Shown here one piece after another: positions 21,540-33,743 of a stretch of DNA of 64,000 bases. The notes under the pieces are model-generated. The model made no database searches. It was not told where the DNA came from and saw only the letters and a list, made by a program, of their open reading frames with translations. Origin of the DNA: Kitagawia praeruptora (lineage: Eukaryota > Streptophyta > Magnoliopsida > Apiales > Apiaceae); contig CM075344.1 of NCBI GenBank assembly GCA_037693485.1, forward strand, positions 76,255,501 to 76,319,500, given 5' to 3'. The first letter of the stretch is position 1; the number at the start of each line of letters is the position of its first letter. A program made the translations under genes and the position numbers.

Positions 21540-24500
21540 GGAGGCGTGGAAGTTGCTGCAAGCTTCTCTTTACAATTTTTTTGGCGAGCTACATTTGTCG
21601 AAAATAGCCCTTGAAATAACTTGTTGTACTGGTGAGGTATGTTGTATCTTTAATGTTTATGCACCCCAATCTTCAGCAAAAAAAGTGGAGTTGTGGGGAG
21701 TCCTGGGGAAAATCTCTATGCAGCTAATTGGAAAACCAACATTGTTAATTCAGAAAGAGTCAATTGTAGGATCAAAAAGAGAGATATGGAGAAATTTAAT
21801 GGTTGGATTAATAGTTCCAATTTGTTAGAAGTACCCTTGGTAGGTGCTGAATTTACTTGGATTGGGCCTGCTGGAAAAAGAAGCAAGCTAGATAGGGCTT
21901 TGGTGCAGATTGGAACAACATGGGAGAATGGACTTCTAAAGCTCTCCCTAGAAGAAATTCAGATCATTGAGGGTTATTGTTGTCTCTTTTAGAGAAGAAC
22001 TGGGGACCTAAGCCTTTTAGAGTTTTTAATTCCTTGCTATCAAACAAGAATTTGAGATCGAAGATAGAAAGTCTGTTCATCAAAGATTCTATACAAGTGG
22101 GGAAGAATGTGCAACACATCATTAAAGTTATCAGGAGGACTATCAAGAATTGGAATAGCTCATCTAATGGGAATATTTTTGCCAGAATAGCATATTTAGA
22201 GGGCAAAATTTTTTATGCTGAAGAGGTCAATGCTCACCAGGAGGTAATTTCCATCTTAAGAATGGAATTAGAGGAACTACTGTTAATTAAAAACATCATG
22301 CTTAGACAAAAATCCAGAATTAGTTGGTTAAAAGAAGGGGATAAAAATACAAGATTCTTTCATCAAGTAATTCAGAAGAGGAGGTCTCGGAACAGAATCA
22401 GAGAATTACTTTGGAAAGGAAGGATACTCTCAGATCCGGGGGAAATCAAAGAAGCAGCTAAATTACACTTTCAAGAGGTATTCAAGAGAAAGAAGTGTCC
22501 TTCCATATTTAGTGTCAAAGGATGTATTCTGAAAAAATTGGATATTCAAGATGTAGAATTCTTAGAAAGAGCAATAACTGTAGAAGAAGTGGATTTGGCC
22601 ATCTCTCAATGTAATTCAGATAAAGCCCCTGGTCCAGATGGATTGAATGCAGGTGTTTTAAAATACATGTGGAAACATTTGCAAAAAGAGATGGTTGATT
22701 TTATTAGGAATTTCATGTCTAAAGGAGAATTACCTGCAGGGATGAATTCATCTTTTATCACTCTAGTTCCTAAAGTTAAGGATCCTAAGGGCCTTTCAGA
22801 ATTCAGGCCAATCAGTCTTATCAATTGCTGCTTAAAAGTGTTGTCCAAATTGTTATCATCAAGATTAGCTACAGTCCTGGATAAAATCATCAGTAATAAC
22901 CAATACATTAAAAACAAGGGAGATAGAAGGAATATTTCTTAAATTGGACTTTGAGAAAGCCTTTGACTCAGTGGACTGGGATTTTCTGTTGGAAGTTATG
23001 TCAGAAATGGGTTTTGGAGTCATTTGGTGTAACTGGATGAAATGTCTCCTCTCATCTATGAAGGCTTCAGTGTTGATTAATGGTTCACTCTCAGAAGAAT
23101 TTAAATTTGAAAGAGTATTAAGGCAAGGTGAGTAAGTGACCCCCTTTCGCCAATGTTATTTAATTTAGTAGGGGAAGTTTTCAGTTGTTTCATGAAAAAA
23201 GCAGAAGGAGCTGGGATAATTTCTGGATTGAAATTAGGTCAAAATGGATTTGGAATTTCGCATTTACAATTTACAGATGATACAACTGTTTATCTGAATC
23301 CGCTTGGGTAGGGTATAAAGTCTATCAAAAGAATTCTACAGTGTTTTCAGTTGGTTTCAGGCCTCAAGATTAATTTCAAGAAAAGTTCTATTTATTCATG
23401 GAATTATGATTCTCAGTTGGTTTCAGCATGGGCCTCTATTTTGGGATATGGAATAAGTCAGCTACCTCTCAACTATCTAGGAGCAAATTGGTGTTAATCC
23501 TGGTAGGAAGGAGTTTTGGGACCATCTTCTTAAAAAAATTGATCATAAGCTGGCAGGTTAGAATAGTGAATCTCTGAATTTGGCAGGGAGAACTGTATTG
23601 GTAAAGGCTTCCATTAACAGTTTACCAATCTACTGGTTTAGTCTGCATAAAATTCCAAAAGGAGTGTGCAAAACTTTAGATAAAAGAAGAAGAAACTTTC
23701 TTTTGAAGGAGCTAGAAGGTGAAGGGATAGCTAAAAGGAAAATGCACTTAGTTAGTTGGGATAAGATTTGTAATCCTAAAAATAAATGTGGTCTAGGTTT
23801 GGAGAGTCTTGAAGAAAAAAATGTGGCACTTTTATATAAATGGTGGTGGAGATGGATGGCTGAGAGGAAAAAAATGTGGTGGGAGGTTATTAAAGCTAAA
23901 TACAGTTTAAAAAGTGATGAGGGTCTCAATCAAAGATTTGTCAGCAGAGATCTGTCATACATGATGAGAGATATTTGTTCAGTAAATATGAATAGATTGT
24001 GGAGAGAGTTACTTTCAAAAGACAATTTTGTATGGAGAGTGGGTGATGGAAGGGAAACACTGTTTTGGGAAGATAATTGGCACAGGTGGGGAGTCTTATC
24101 TATCAAGTTTAAAAGATTATATGAGATTTCAAAGTGGAAATATTTCCCCATTGCAATCTTTATTCATGAATGGAATAACTGTAGAGCAAGTGAGGGCAGG
24201 TGGTCTAGGAGTCTGAGGAATTGGGAAAGTGAGATTGAGGAAGAGTTGAATGTTTTAGTAAACTCAGTCTCTTTGGGGTTAGTTGCAGATAGAGTCGTCT
24301 AGTCTTTTAATAAAGGGGCCTATTCCACTAAGGAGGGTTATCTCTACATTAGGAATTTGGATGTTTTTAGTGAAGGGAATTGGATGAAAATTTGGAAATT
24401 AAAAATTCCTCCAAAAATCCAATTTTTTCTGTGGAAAATAGAGAAAATGGTTCTTCCTACTACATGGTTCTTGTCAAGAGGACTAGGGGTAGCTATTAAT

Positions 24501-25369
24501 CCTATCTGTAGGTGGTATAACTTTAGTGTTGATAATGAAAACCATTTACTGTGGAATTGTAGTTTCGCATCAGGTATTTGGGAAGAAGTTTCATTGTGGT
24601 GGGGCTTAAGTAGGGCTCAGAAAAGCAAACTTAGGTCTTCTATATGGGAAACTAATACAATATTTCTCATCTCTAAAGTCAGAGATGGGTGGATAACAAC
24701 AATTGCAGCTAGTTTTTAGTCCATCTGGTTATCAAGGAATAATCTTGTATTCAATAATAGCAAAGATGGATTGTTAACAGTGGTTCATTTGATTAAAGTA
24801 CGAGCTTTTAAGTGGTTGTTAGCATCTAGATCGATTAAAGAAGAGTTAGAAACTCTGTGGATGGTGAACCCAGTGGGAGCTTTGCTATTGTTTAATTCTA
24901 GAGTTATAAAAGAAGATCTGATTTGGTGGAATACAGATTTGATTGGATACACAGATGGAGCTTGGCAAAAATTGAATAGTGGTGCAACTTGTGGGGGGGG
25001 ATGGGAGGGTTTATCAAGGATAGGGAGGATAATCTTTTGTTCTTTTTTTCTGGGCCAACTCAAGCATGGTCTTCTCTGGATGCAGAAAGAAATGCTGTAC
25101 TATTTCTCTTCTCTACCATTGTAAGTAATTTCAATTTTAAAGGGGTGGCAACTATTTGTACTGATAGCATGCTTTTAGTCACTCAGTTTCAAAAGGCAAG
25201 GGCAGGTTTCAAGGAGGATTTTTTGTTAGATGAGCACAGTCATTGGTTTTCCCTGGTTAATAATCACAACTTCAAGCTGCTGTATGTGCCTAGAGATGTG
25301 TTAAATGGTGCTGATGATCTTACCAAGAAAGGCAAGGAGAGGAGCAAGGTGATTAGTGCATGGTGTTAA
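21540..25369 (+). pseudogene. decayed L1-type LINE: endonuclease, reverse transcriptase, RNase H
   Basis: Non-LTR retrotransposon pol in several frames. In order: the endonuclease C-terminus (PLVGAEFTWIGPAGKRSKLD, about 21830-21895); RT (KAPGPDGLNAGVLK; FRPISLINCCLKVLSKLLSS; then DFEKAFDSVDWDFLLEVM after a frame break near 22940); a catalytic box written FTDDTT (about 23270), where plant LINEs usually have FADD; a zf-RVT-like region (KIWKLKIPPKIQFFLWK, about 24390); and RNase H (YTDGAWQ, SLDAERNAV, ICTDSMLLV, NGADDLTKK, ending 25369). There are at least four frame breaks or stops (near 21990, 22940, 23310, 24300, 24720). The 5' end, ORF1 and most of the endonuclease are missing. The copy is dead. 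It has no clear target-site duplication. Confidence 0.9.
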
Positions 25370-25849
25370 TAACAAGGATCTTCAGTGTTGATTGTTAGCA
25401 TTGGACTATTTGTTAATAGTGGGAGCATCATAACTGGGCTAAGGTCCCTTGAAATGGATTATTTTATGAGTGGTTATTGGAGATTGGGCTTGTTAATTGG
25501 GCTGGTATAGTAGTTGTGAGATTTGAAAGTTATTGACGTTCGTATGTCAATAATTATTAGACTAAGGAGGTAAATAATTTTTAGTGTAACATTTTTTATT
25601 TGGAAATTCGAAGAGGTTTCAAGGCATGAAAGACAATCGCAAGGGGGGATCAGATAAGTCTGCTAATTATTTTCTTGGGCAGTTAAAAAGAAGGGTAATT
25701 ATGACAACGTGTTTACAAGACAAATAGCGTGTTTTCGAGGTAATTTTGTGTATTTAGCCTAGCAGAGTTTTTCACTCTCTCCAGTAATTTTGAAAGGGTT
25801 TTGATCTCTTCAGTAACTATCAGTCACTTTTTTTTTTTATAAAAACGGA
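25370..25849 (+). other. untranslated segment between two LINE-related blocks
   Basis: Probably the 3' untranslated region of the LINE followed by the leader of the next block. A homopolymer T run is present at about 25830. No ORF supported. Confidence 0.4.
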
Positions 25850-26687
25850 GAAGGGTTGGAATTATCCACTTAAGGGTTTTGCTAAGGTTAACGTTCATTC
25901 AATCACCTTGAATGAAGCCTTACCTAATGGCAATAACTCTGGTATTGGGATAGTAGTTAGAGATGATGAAGGCATAATCATCAAAATGATTTCTGGGTCG
26001 ATTAACAATCTGACTGAAAGGGCTAATGAGTTGTGGGGGCTGTTGGCTGGGTTACGTATAGTATTCTTTGAGGGGGTTAACGTTATCGAGTTGCAGCCAG
26101 ACAATGCAGAGTCTATCAAGGAATGGGAAGATTGGCGTTGGTTCTTAGACCCAAATCATTCTAGAGTTATTCAGTAGCTTGAGCAAAGGAAGAAGGATAG
26201 GAACTTGAAGCTAGTAATCAAGGTTTGTGAGGAGAGTAAGAACATGTTGGCTCAGTTTCTAGCTTTTGATGGGGCAAACAACAGAAACAGGTTGGTGGTT
26301 TTCAGGCGCTCCTTTGGTCGTGTAAGGGAACTATGGAGGCTTGACATGGGGTTGGGTTCTGTAGCTGAGGTATTTGATGAGTTTTCGGAAGATGAATACG
26401 TCAACATGCAGGAGCAGGAGATTGTTATTGAGAATGAAGGGCAGGGACTGGGTGTAGGTGAAGGTTCAGATGGTGATGGGGAGGCTTGGTTAGCTCATGA
26501 TGTGGGTTTGCCAGACATGGGGGATAATAACATTGTCCAAGTGGTAATAGGACTTCCAGCTGTTAGAAATGATGAGGATGCAGGTGTCAATGCTAGTTTG
26601 GGATCTGAAAGTGCCGTTGAAGGGGTTCAGGATCACAATTGCCATGTCGAGCCTATGGAAGCAGGAGAACCGATGCAGGAGGATTAA
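25850..26687 (+). pseudogene. RNase H-like LINE-derived ORF with an acidic tail, one nonsense codon
   Basis: One frame runs through 25850-26687 with a single TAG at 26175-26177. The first part follows an RNase H layout: GFAKVNVH, NNSGIGIVVRDDEGIIIKM, TERANELWGLLAGLRIV (the E of the active site), VIELQPDNAESIKEW, then CEESKNMLAQFLA after the stop. The first catalytic Asp (usually VNxDGA) is absent here (VNVHSITLNEAL). After RNase H the frame continues about 125 residues of acidic, glycine-rich sequence with no known domain (SEDEYVNMQEQEIVIENEGQ), ending MEAGEPMQED. It may be the 3' remnant of a different LINE, or a LINE-derived gene that decayed. The stop sits in CAG TAG CTT context, consistent with C to T change of a CAG codon. 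Confidence 0.6.
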
Positions 26688-26908
26688 AGCATTGAATCAG
26701 CCAAGTGAAGCTCGTTGTTAAGCTTGTTTTATTTTAGTTTCTTTTAAGTCAGTTTTATTTCAGTTTGTTTAAGTTATTTGCTGTTTAGACTGCAAGAACT
26801 CAAGTTTTTTGTGGTGAATTTAGGCCCAAGCTGGTGTAAGGGCTAGATTTGGATGTTGGTTTGGCCATTGGCCTTTTATTAATGCATTCTATTTACCAAA
26901 AACAAAAA
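26688..26908 (+). other. LINE-type 3' untranslated region and A-rich tail
   Basis: Follows the RNase H-like ORF and ends with GGCCTTTTATTAATGCATTC and then TACCAAAAACAAAAAG, similar in style to plant LINE 3' ends, which finish in a short A-rich tail. Confidence 0.55.
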
Positions 26909-27540
26909 GCCGAAACATTAAAAGTTTTGGTAACTATTTTTTGGTACGTCGTGAATTTACTTATCTACCCTTCATTATAAAGAAAAATATATATGATATC
27001 TATACTATTAAAACTCCTAAAATAAATAATAACATATTATAAATTAATGGTAAGTAGTCGATTACCTTTTTTCACATTTAATTTAATTGAAGATATTACT
27101 TTTTATAAACACCTTCATCAATCGTATCATATCTTCCAATCATTAATATTTCCTTTCGAATTAAAACACGTACCTTTTTAATTTAAAATTAATCTTACAA
27201 TCATTAACATATACCCGAAAATATCACATCATAATTTTCAATTATCAATAAAATATATTAAAAATATGTATACATTGTTTATAATAAGGAAACATTAGTA
27301 TAATCCGTAAACATGAGTATATTAAATTATACTAAATTAATATTAATTAATTAATTAATTATATAATAGCCGAAACATTAAAAATATTGGTACTTATTTT
27401 TTGGTATATGTTTTTTAGTATTTCGTGAATTTACTTATTTAACCTTTATTATAAAGAAAAATATATACAATATCTATACTATTAAAACACCTAAAATATA
27501 TAATAACATAATATAATTAATGATAATTAATCATTTACTT
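26909..27540 (+). repeat. diverged direct duplication, about 460 bp period
   Basis: Both 26909 and 27368 start GCCGAAACATTAAAA and share CGTGAATTTACTTAT, TTATAAAGAAAAATATATA, TCTATACTATTAAAAC and ATAATAACATA in the same order. The two copies have diverged and differ in small indels. Confidence 0.75.
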
Positions 27541-27979
27541 TTAGTTAAAATATTACTTTTTATAAAAACCTAAAAACATCAATCATATCATATCTTCCAA
27601 TCATATCATATCGAGAAATAATTAATATATACCCAGAAATATCACATCATATCTTCTAATCACTAACAAAATATAATAAAAATCCGTATACTACGAATAA
27701 TGACCATTAGATTTTTAGAAAAAATCAAAATCGTTAGATCTAATAATTAAATATATTATATTCAAGGTTCGAATTCTATCAACGACATATTTATTTTAAA
27801 ATTTTATAATATAAGTTTTAAACTATGCATATCATTAATTAAATTTATATTAAATTATTAAAATTAAAATTAAAATAAAATTTTGTAAATAATGTTTATA
27901 TAAAAATATAATTGTAACATAAAATAAAATTTGTTAAATATCAAAAAAAAATTAATGCATCGTACGAGTTATAAGCTAG
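27473..27979 (+). mobile_element. short non-autonomous Helitron candidate
   Basis: The 5' end TCTATACTATTAAAACACC and the 3' end GCATCGTACGAGTTATAAGCTAG have the TC...CTAG form of plant Helitrons. The base before is A and the base after is T, the expected AT target. The 3' hairpin is degenerate compared with the usual GTGCATCGCAC type. No coding content. Confidence 0.55.
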
Positions 27980-28480
27980 TATTTATTAAATTTAAAATAA
28001 GAAATTAAATGTTAAAAAAATGGATTGTTTGCGGTCAGCACCTGTGGTTTCCAATTTCCAATTTACTGGCATAACTAGTAGGAGTATGTTTTATTTCAAA
28101 GTTGTGTTACAGTATTGTGTAGTCAACTTGTTTGAACATTGAAGTTTTCAAACTTGAATGTAAAACCTTGAAAACAATTTGAGCATGTCTTCCCCATGAT
28201 TTTTTAATCTTACCTTACTGGCTTAATGTACTCAAAATATCTTTCCTTCATTCACCAATGCCTCCAAGGCTCCAATCCACGACTTGTTAATTAACCTGAA
28301 TACCTGAGTAGTGACTAGTGAGTACTCGTATTTCATTTGACATTTGCATTAAAAACTAGTAAAATTAAATCATCATTTGGATCAAGCGTTATCTTCCTCA
28401 ATCTTTATGGTTCCATGAATGTTTGAGGATTCAAACTTTGTCAAAACGTGTGTACTTAAATATCAAAAATTGAGTCTCAC
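27980..28480. other. interval without recognised features
   Basis: No ORF, RNA or terminal repeat could be supported. Confidence 0.35.
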
Positions 28481-28486
28481 TCTAAC

Positions 28487-28818
28487 GAAAACCATCTTAC
28501 GTGAATAATCGTGGAAAATCACTTAAAATGTATTAAAATTGTCCTTTATATAAGCTCTGGCGGGGTCCTTCACAAAAAAGTCTTATAATTCTACCCTCTA
28601 TCCATTCAGCAAAAATAAAAATTTAAAAAAAATAAAAAACTTTTGCCACGTCATCATTTTTTGATTTTTTTTAAAAAAAATTTGTAACTTTTTTTTTATA
28701 AATAGATAGAGGATTATAAGACTTTTCTGTGAAGGTGCTCCTGCGGATTCCTTATATATAAAGCAATTTTAATACATTTTAAGTGGTTCTTCACGGTTTT
28801 TCACGTAAGATGGTTTTC
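28487..28818. mobile_element. MITE with about 115 bp inverted repeats
   Basis: Left GAAAACCATCTTACGTGAAT and the reverse complement of the right end GGAAAACCATCTTACGTGAA align, and the similarity continues through ACTTAAAATGTATTAAAATTG and AAAAGTCTTATAATnCT to near the centre. Length about 332 bp, non-coding. Target-site duplication not resolved. Confidence 0.8.
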
Positions 28819-29561
28819 CATGAAACAATGGCCATAAAAAAAATTATAATTTATGTTTAAATTGGAATTGTAGTATCCAAGCATATCATTAAAAAGGATA
28901 CTAGTACTATCCTTATGCATGATAAATTACATCCGTAAATATATCAATTTGACATTAATTTGATATTTACTAAAATATATATGCATAATCTTCAAAAATT
29001 ACTTGCAAAATTTAAGTTAAAAAAATGTTATTTGTTTCCATTTAAAATAAATTTTTTTTACAAATCATATCAAATAAGCTAATCGAATTTGAGTCTACAA
29101 AACATGAAAAAGTTTTAAAAAACATGAAAATAGGGCTGTAATACCAATACACTCACGAACGGCTCACATTGAGTTCGAAAAAAACTCGGTTTGGGTTCGA
29201 TTTGATCCACAAATGAATCGATTTTAAACACGATTTTAAGGATCGATTTATAAACGAATTGAATTTGATTATGGTAAAGCTCGACTCAATAGCTTGCGAA
29301 CAAGATCGACTAACATGATCGTGAACATAACTCATGAAAATGTTCATGAATAGGTTTGATAATTGAGCTCGTTAACATGCTCGGTATACGAGTTCATTAG
29401 TGGTTCATAAACAAATTCAATAAATAATCTCTTATATATAATATATGTTTAATTATTAGAATATACTCTCGAAATCCTTATTAATTGTACACCACTAATT
29501 ATAATAACTTATATGTTATGCTAGATATTATACTTGTTTATTTTATAATTTTGATTAATTT

Positions 29562-29565
<4 letters not shown>

Positions 29566-29612
<47 letters not shown>

Positions 29613-29630
29613 TAATAATAATAACAACTC
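29566..29630 (+). repeat. AAT microsatellite
   Basis: About twenty mostly perfect AAT/TAA units with a few interruptions (ACT, AAC). Confidence 0.95.
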
Positions 29631-29981
29631 AGTCTTGCGATTAGTATAACTAGTTTATATTTGTCAAAATATATTATCAAATTAAATATTATATTATTTT
29701 AAATGCTAAATTTCAATATTAAATATTAGTGACGTATACTATTTAAATTTATAAAAAGGTATTAATATATCTTAATGATTGTGTAAGATGTAAAACTAAA
29801 ATAATTTGCTATACATGCAGATATGTAATTCAAAGATTAAATTGAGTTATTTTAACACAACAATTATATTAATAACTGTTTTTTCAATAAATTTGTACTT
29901 CAAATTTATAGAATATCAGGAGATAATATAGTAAATGTATAATATATGTCAAAATTTACATATAAGATCGTAGTTTCTATG

Positions 29982-30776
29982 GAAAAATTGCCCAAAATAC
30001 CCACTTTTTTATTACCCACTAACCAAAATACCCGTTTTTCAGAACAGTGCCCAAAATACTCGCGGGATACGCCATTGGAAGAGGCGTATCCGAAGGTACT
30101 GTAGCTCCACTGTCTCCCCCGTCGACCTCTCTCTCCAGGCAAATCTCTCCGATTGGGGTGTGCAAAATTCGGCAATAGATGTTGTTTGAAAATAGTATAG
30201 GATTGTAGATCGTCGAAAGACGAATCTAATGGTGTGTATAAGGTCAACAGAAAATGCCTGGAGATAACCGAACGAACTGAATTTGAGCTAGCCGGAAAAA
30301 TGGAGTTCGCCGGATAATTTCGAACGAATTGGGGGTTTACAATCCGACAATAGAAATGGTATAAAATTGATATAGGATTGTAGATCATGAAATTGCGATT
30401 CTAATGATGTATAACACATAACTGATAAACTACGATAGATTGCTAAACGAAAAAACGGAGTGTCTCGCCGGAAATCGCCGGTCAATAGCCCTGTATCGCC
30501 AGAGAGAAGACATGTGATACGCATCTCGTAACTGCGTATCTTGTGATACGCTAATTCAGAATGCGTATCTTGCACGGATACGTTTCTTCAGTTGGCGTAT
30601 CTTAACACATACGTTTTTTCAGTTGGCGTATCTGAACACATGCGCTGCTTGTGTAGTCGTGACCCAGGATACTCCTATTTCATAGGCGTATCTCGTGGGT
30701 ATTTAGGACGGTACTCGCCCAGAATGGGTATTTTGGTTATAAAGTAATAAAAAGTGGTTATTTAGGGCACTCACCC
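29982..30776. mobile_element. MULE-like element with clustered GATACGC/GCGTATC motifs
   Basis: Flanked by the perfect 9 bp repeat GTTTCTATG (29973-29981 and 30777-30785). Inverted ends share TGCCC(A/T)AAATA(C/A)CCACTTTTT and AACCAAAATACCC. The interior holds a degenerate duplication (TATAGGATTGTAGATC near 30195 and 30375) and about nine copies of GATACGC or GCGTATC, most between 30510 and 30700. Two overlapping minus-strand frames (29906-30388 and 30288-30575) span the interior but do not resemble a transposase. It sits inside the older hAT-like element. Confidence 0.8.
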
Positions 30777-31419
30777 GTTTCTATGTAACAAGACTAATAT
30801 TTTTGTATGACAATGATATTTTATAGATTTTATGTAAAAAAAAGGATTTTTGTATGATTATGATGACAGTAACGATCAGTAATATTTTAAGGTTACAATA
30901 TACAAATTTAACTAAATTAATATTATTTTGTAAGAAAGCTGATATATTTTTACAATTTACAAAAAAATGAGTTAACTTTTAAGTAGATTACAAGTTTTTC
31001 GTGAAATATTAATAGTAATATGTTTCACAAATATTTTAAATTTATTTGTTAGTACAATTTCGTGAACTCATGAACAAGGTTAATGAGTTGTTCGAAATAA
31101 AAGTTTGTGAGCAAACTCAATAGACATGTTCATGAGTTGTTTGTGAATCATTCGCGAGCAACATTTTTTCTTAATGAACCGAATTAAAACCCATTTTTTG
31201 GCTTGATTGAAGTTCGAGCTCGAGTTCGAATTCGATAATTTCTTAACAAGCAATACATAAACATTCTAAAATTTGACTCGGCTCAGCTCAACTCAACTCA
31301 AATCATTTACACCCCTACGTGAAGAGTTTTGAGGTCTCTTTTTTTTTTTTTTTTTGTCAGGAGTTTTGAGGTCTCTTGCATACAATTTTTTTTAGAGAAG
31401 GTCTCTTATATACATTAAA

Positions 31420-31449
31420 CTAGCATAAAAACCCGTGCGATGCACGGGT
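31420..31449 (-). mobile_element. Helitron-type 3' terminus, minus orientation
   Basis: CTAG at 31420-31423 is followed by a perfect 8 bp hairpin (ACCCGTGC GAT GCACGGGT, 31431-31449). On the minus strand this gives hairpin then CTAG, the usual Helitron 3' end. The element body would extend to the right; its 5' TC end was not identified. Confidence 0.65.
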
Positions 31450-32652
31450 CGCTATCTTAAATTATATTTTTAAATTAAATTGTGCATGATCAACGTCTTT
31501 TAAAATATGTGATTGATTTTAATGGAATTTTGCTTGTTAATGGCATATATGACTATTGTGTACTTATTTAAGTATATTCAAGTTTGTAATCTGAAAAATA
31601 ATATGAGTAATATTAATAGTAGTCAAGTCAGTTTTCTTTTTTATGAGTCATAGAATAGAATTTGAGTGTTTTATGGGCATTGTTTAATTAAGATGATTTT
31701 TCAAAACACTTACAATACTAAACTGTTCTTCCACTTCTTCGAAAATGATACATCCATTTAGTTGGATCTCCAATAATATTCAAGATATAAACTAAATATC
31801 CTTCAAGATATTGCATTCTGAGAGTGTAGGTTTTACTCTTGATTTTAATCAAAAACCTCGTAAATCTTCTAATACTCTACTCAGTCCTTGCGCTTTCACT
31901 TTTTAAAACTATCTTTCTAACTCTTTCATCTCTTTTCTTCTACTTTCTTCATTTTAAGCATCATTTGCCCTTTACTCTTCCTCTGTCCGTTAGACTTTTA
32001 AAACACCAGATAATTCTAATTGACTGAGTAAATATATCTTGTGTAACTACAGGTTTATCACACTTTAGAATATTTTTTCGTAATTTTATCATCATAAGTT
32101 GAAGAAGATGCTCATATGCCTTATGTTCGTGCTTTGACAATGAATTCATCCTTTCTTTTTTCAAGTACAGCTTCATCCAAAGATACTAATTAGAGGGAAC
32201 AGATAGACCAAAGATTTGAATGAGTTTGTTGTTTCTCTTACCGAATTACGAGCCTCTAGCTTTACTTATTTTCTAAAATTTATTATAATTTTCAATTGAT
32301 ATTTTAATTATTTTAAAAAATTCTAAAAATTTACCTTTTAATCAACTATGTCTTGGCAAATAAATATTTGATAAATCAATAAATTCGTCAAATAAATAAT
32401 TTGTATAATTCTAAATATTAACATCGATAGAGAATAATATTAATAAATGATATAACATAATATACTATAATCCGAATCATTAAATGTAAAAATAAAATAT
32501 AGCCAAAAATTGTTAATATGTTACAATATTTAAAAATATCAAAGTTTGTTTCACTCAAGTAACATGCACAGACATATATAATGTGTTGACTGAGTGGTCC
32601 AGTGATAGAAAGACGTGTGAATTAAATCGGTGACCCTACAAATATTATGTTG

Positions 32653-32685
<33 letters not shown>

Positions 32686-32860
32686 TTAAAATGTATAAAC
32701 AAACTATATATTATTTATCACTAATTGATATTTTGATATAATATAATTTATTATGATCCAAATCAATAAATATAAAAATAAAATTATAACCAAAGATTGC
32801 TAATATGTCGCAATAATTATCATATTAGATTTTGTTTCACTCAAGCAACACACATATCTA
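31450..32860. other. probable Helitron interior, AT-rich, no gene
   Basis: No coding feature. Segments near 32500-32585, 32790-32862 and 33530-33625 resemble one another (AATATGTTnCAATA, TTTCACTCAAGnAACA, CACACA, AATGTGT), so degenerate internal repeats are present. Confidence 0.35.
32652..32687 (+). repeat. ATT microsatellite
   Basis: About eleven perfect ATT units. Confidence 0.95.
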
Positions 32861-32866
32861 TAATGT

Positions 32867-33383
32867 TGATATGGGCTAAAAATAAGCCCTAAAGACACAT
32901 TTAATGTAGCATTAATTAGACCCAGTATGGTCCAAACGTGGGGCCCACCAGATGGGCCCAAATCCTATTTATGATGTTAATTTCGTAATTAATATTAAGG
33001 GTAATAACTAGCTCAGCAATAAGAGTCAAACAAGGATATTATTCTTGCCTGACTTAGCTTCCAAGATATAAACTTCAACATGGAAACTGATTCCAACAAG
33101 GAAGGGGTCTAGAACCTTCCCCAAGGCGGTGGCTTGCCCACCAAGTCACCTAATTCTACTACGATCCTAGAGCTTCTCAGCCTATATAAAGGGCCTGACC
33201 CCTCATTCTCATAACTACGTTTTTGGCTTGATTCTCAATACGAGATACATAGGCACTCTGTGAGGACCGGTTAGTCTCGATACAGGGAAACAGCCATTAA
33301 AGCTCGAAGCTCAATCACCCTTTGCATTAAATACACACAAACCCTAGCCACAATATTGATAACCTAGTTTTTATTCCACAACA
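32867..33383 (+). mobile_element. solo LTR, about 517 bp
   Basis: Starts TGATATGGGCTAAAAATAAG and ends TTATTCCACAACA, flanked by the perfect 5 bp repeat AATGT (32862-32866 and 33384-33388). It has a TATA box (GCCTATATAAAGGG, about 33181) followed by a leader-like segment and lies in AT-rich sequence from which its GC content stands out. No internal retroelement domain is present nearby. Confidence 0.8.
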
Positions 33384-33388
33384 AATGT

Positions 33389-33741
33389 GTAGATTTAAAA
33401 TACATGTGATTGATTGGTCTAGTATAACCAAACCAAAATTTATATATCATTAATTTTATTTTTTTAATATAATATAATATATGATAATTCGAATCAATGA
33501 ATATAAGAATAAATTGATGACTAAAATTTGTCAATACCTTGCAATAGCTAAAATACCTAAAATTTGTAATATGTTGCACTAACTAAAGTATCATATTTTT
33601 TTCATTCACACGACACACCTGCACACACTTAATGTGTATAATACAAAAACACATAAGAGTTAATGGTGTGGTGGTAAAAAGTTTTCTATACATTGTAAAT
33701 ACTTAGGTTCAATTCCCACCAATAGCATTATTTAAAAAAAA
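33389..33741. other. AT-rich interval with a tRNA-like box pair
   Basis: No gene. GGTGTGGTGGTAAAAAG (about 33666) and AGGTTCAATTCCCACC (about 33711) loosely match Pol III A and B boxes, but no cloverleaf could be drawn, so it may be a SINE fragment or chance. Confidence 0.3.
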
Positions 33742-33743
33742 TA

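Larger units (their letters stand above)
29131..31317. mobile_element. old hAT-like non-autonomous element interrupted by a MULE-like element
   Basis: The left end TAGGGCTGTAATACC and the reverse complement of the right end TAGGGGTGTAAATGATTTGA match a terminal form common to plant hAT elements. The flanks CATGAAAA (29123-29130) and CGTGAAGA (31318-31325) agree at six of eight positions, consistent with a decayed 8 bp duplication. Subterminal regions are rich in GAGCTCG, TTCGAG and CATGAG motifs on both sides. The interior holds an AAT microsatellite and the younger element at 29982-30776. Confidence 0.6.

Noticed and set aside
23630..24151. Minus-strand ORFs opposite the LINE
   Set aside because: Antisense shadows of the LINE reading frame.
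29566..29630. AAT array as a possible CRISPR-like repeat
   Set aside because: Simple microsatellite without spacers; plant nuclear DNA.
33660..33725. tRNA gene
   Set aside because: A- and B-box-like strings exist but no cloverleaf or acceptor stem could be formed. Similar pairs near 32590 and 55735 fail the same test.
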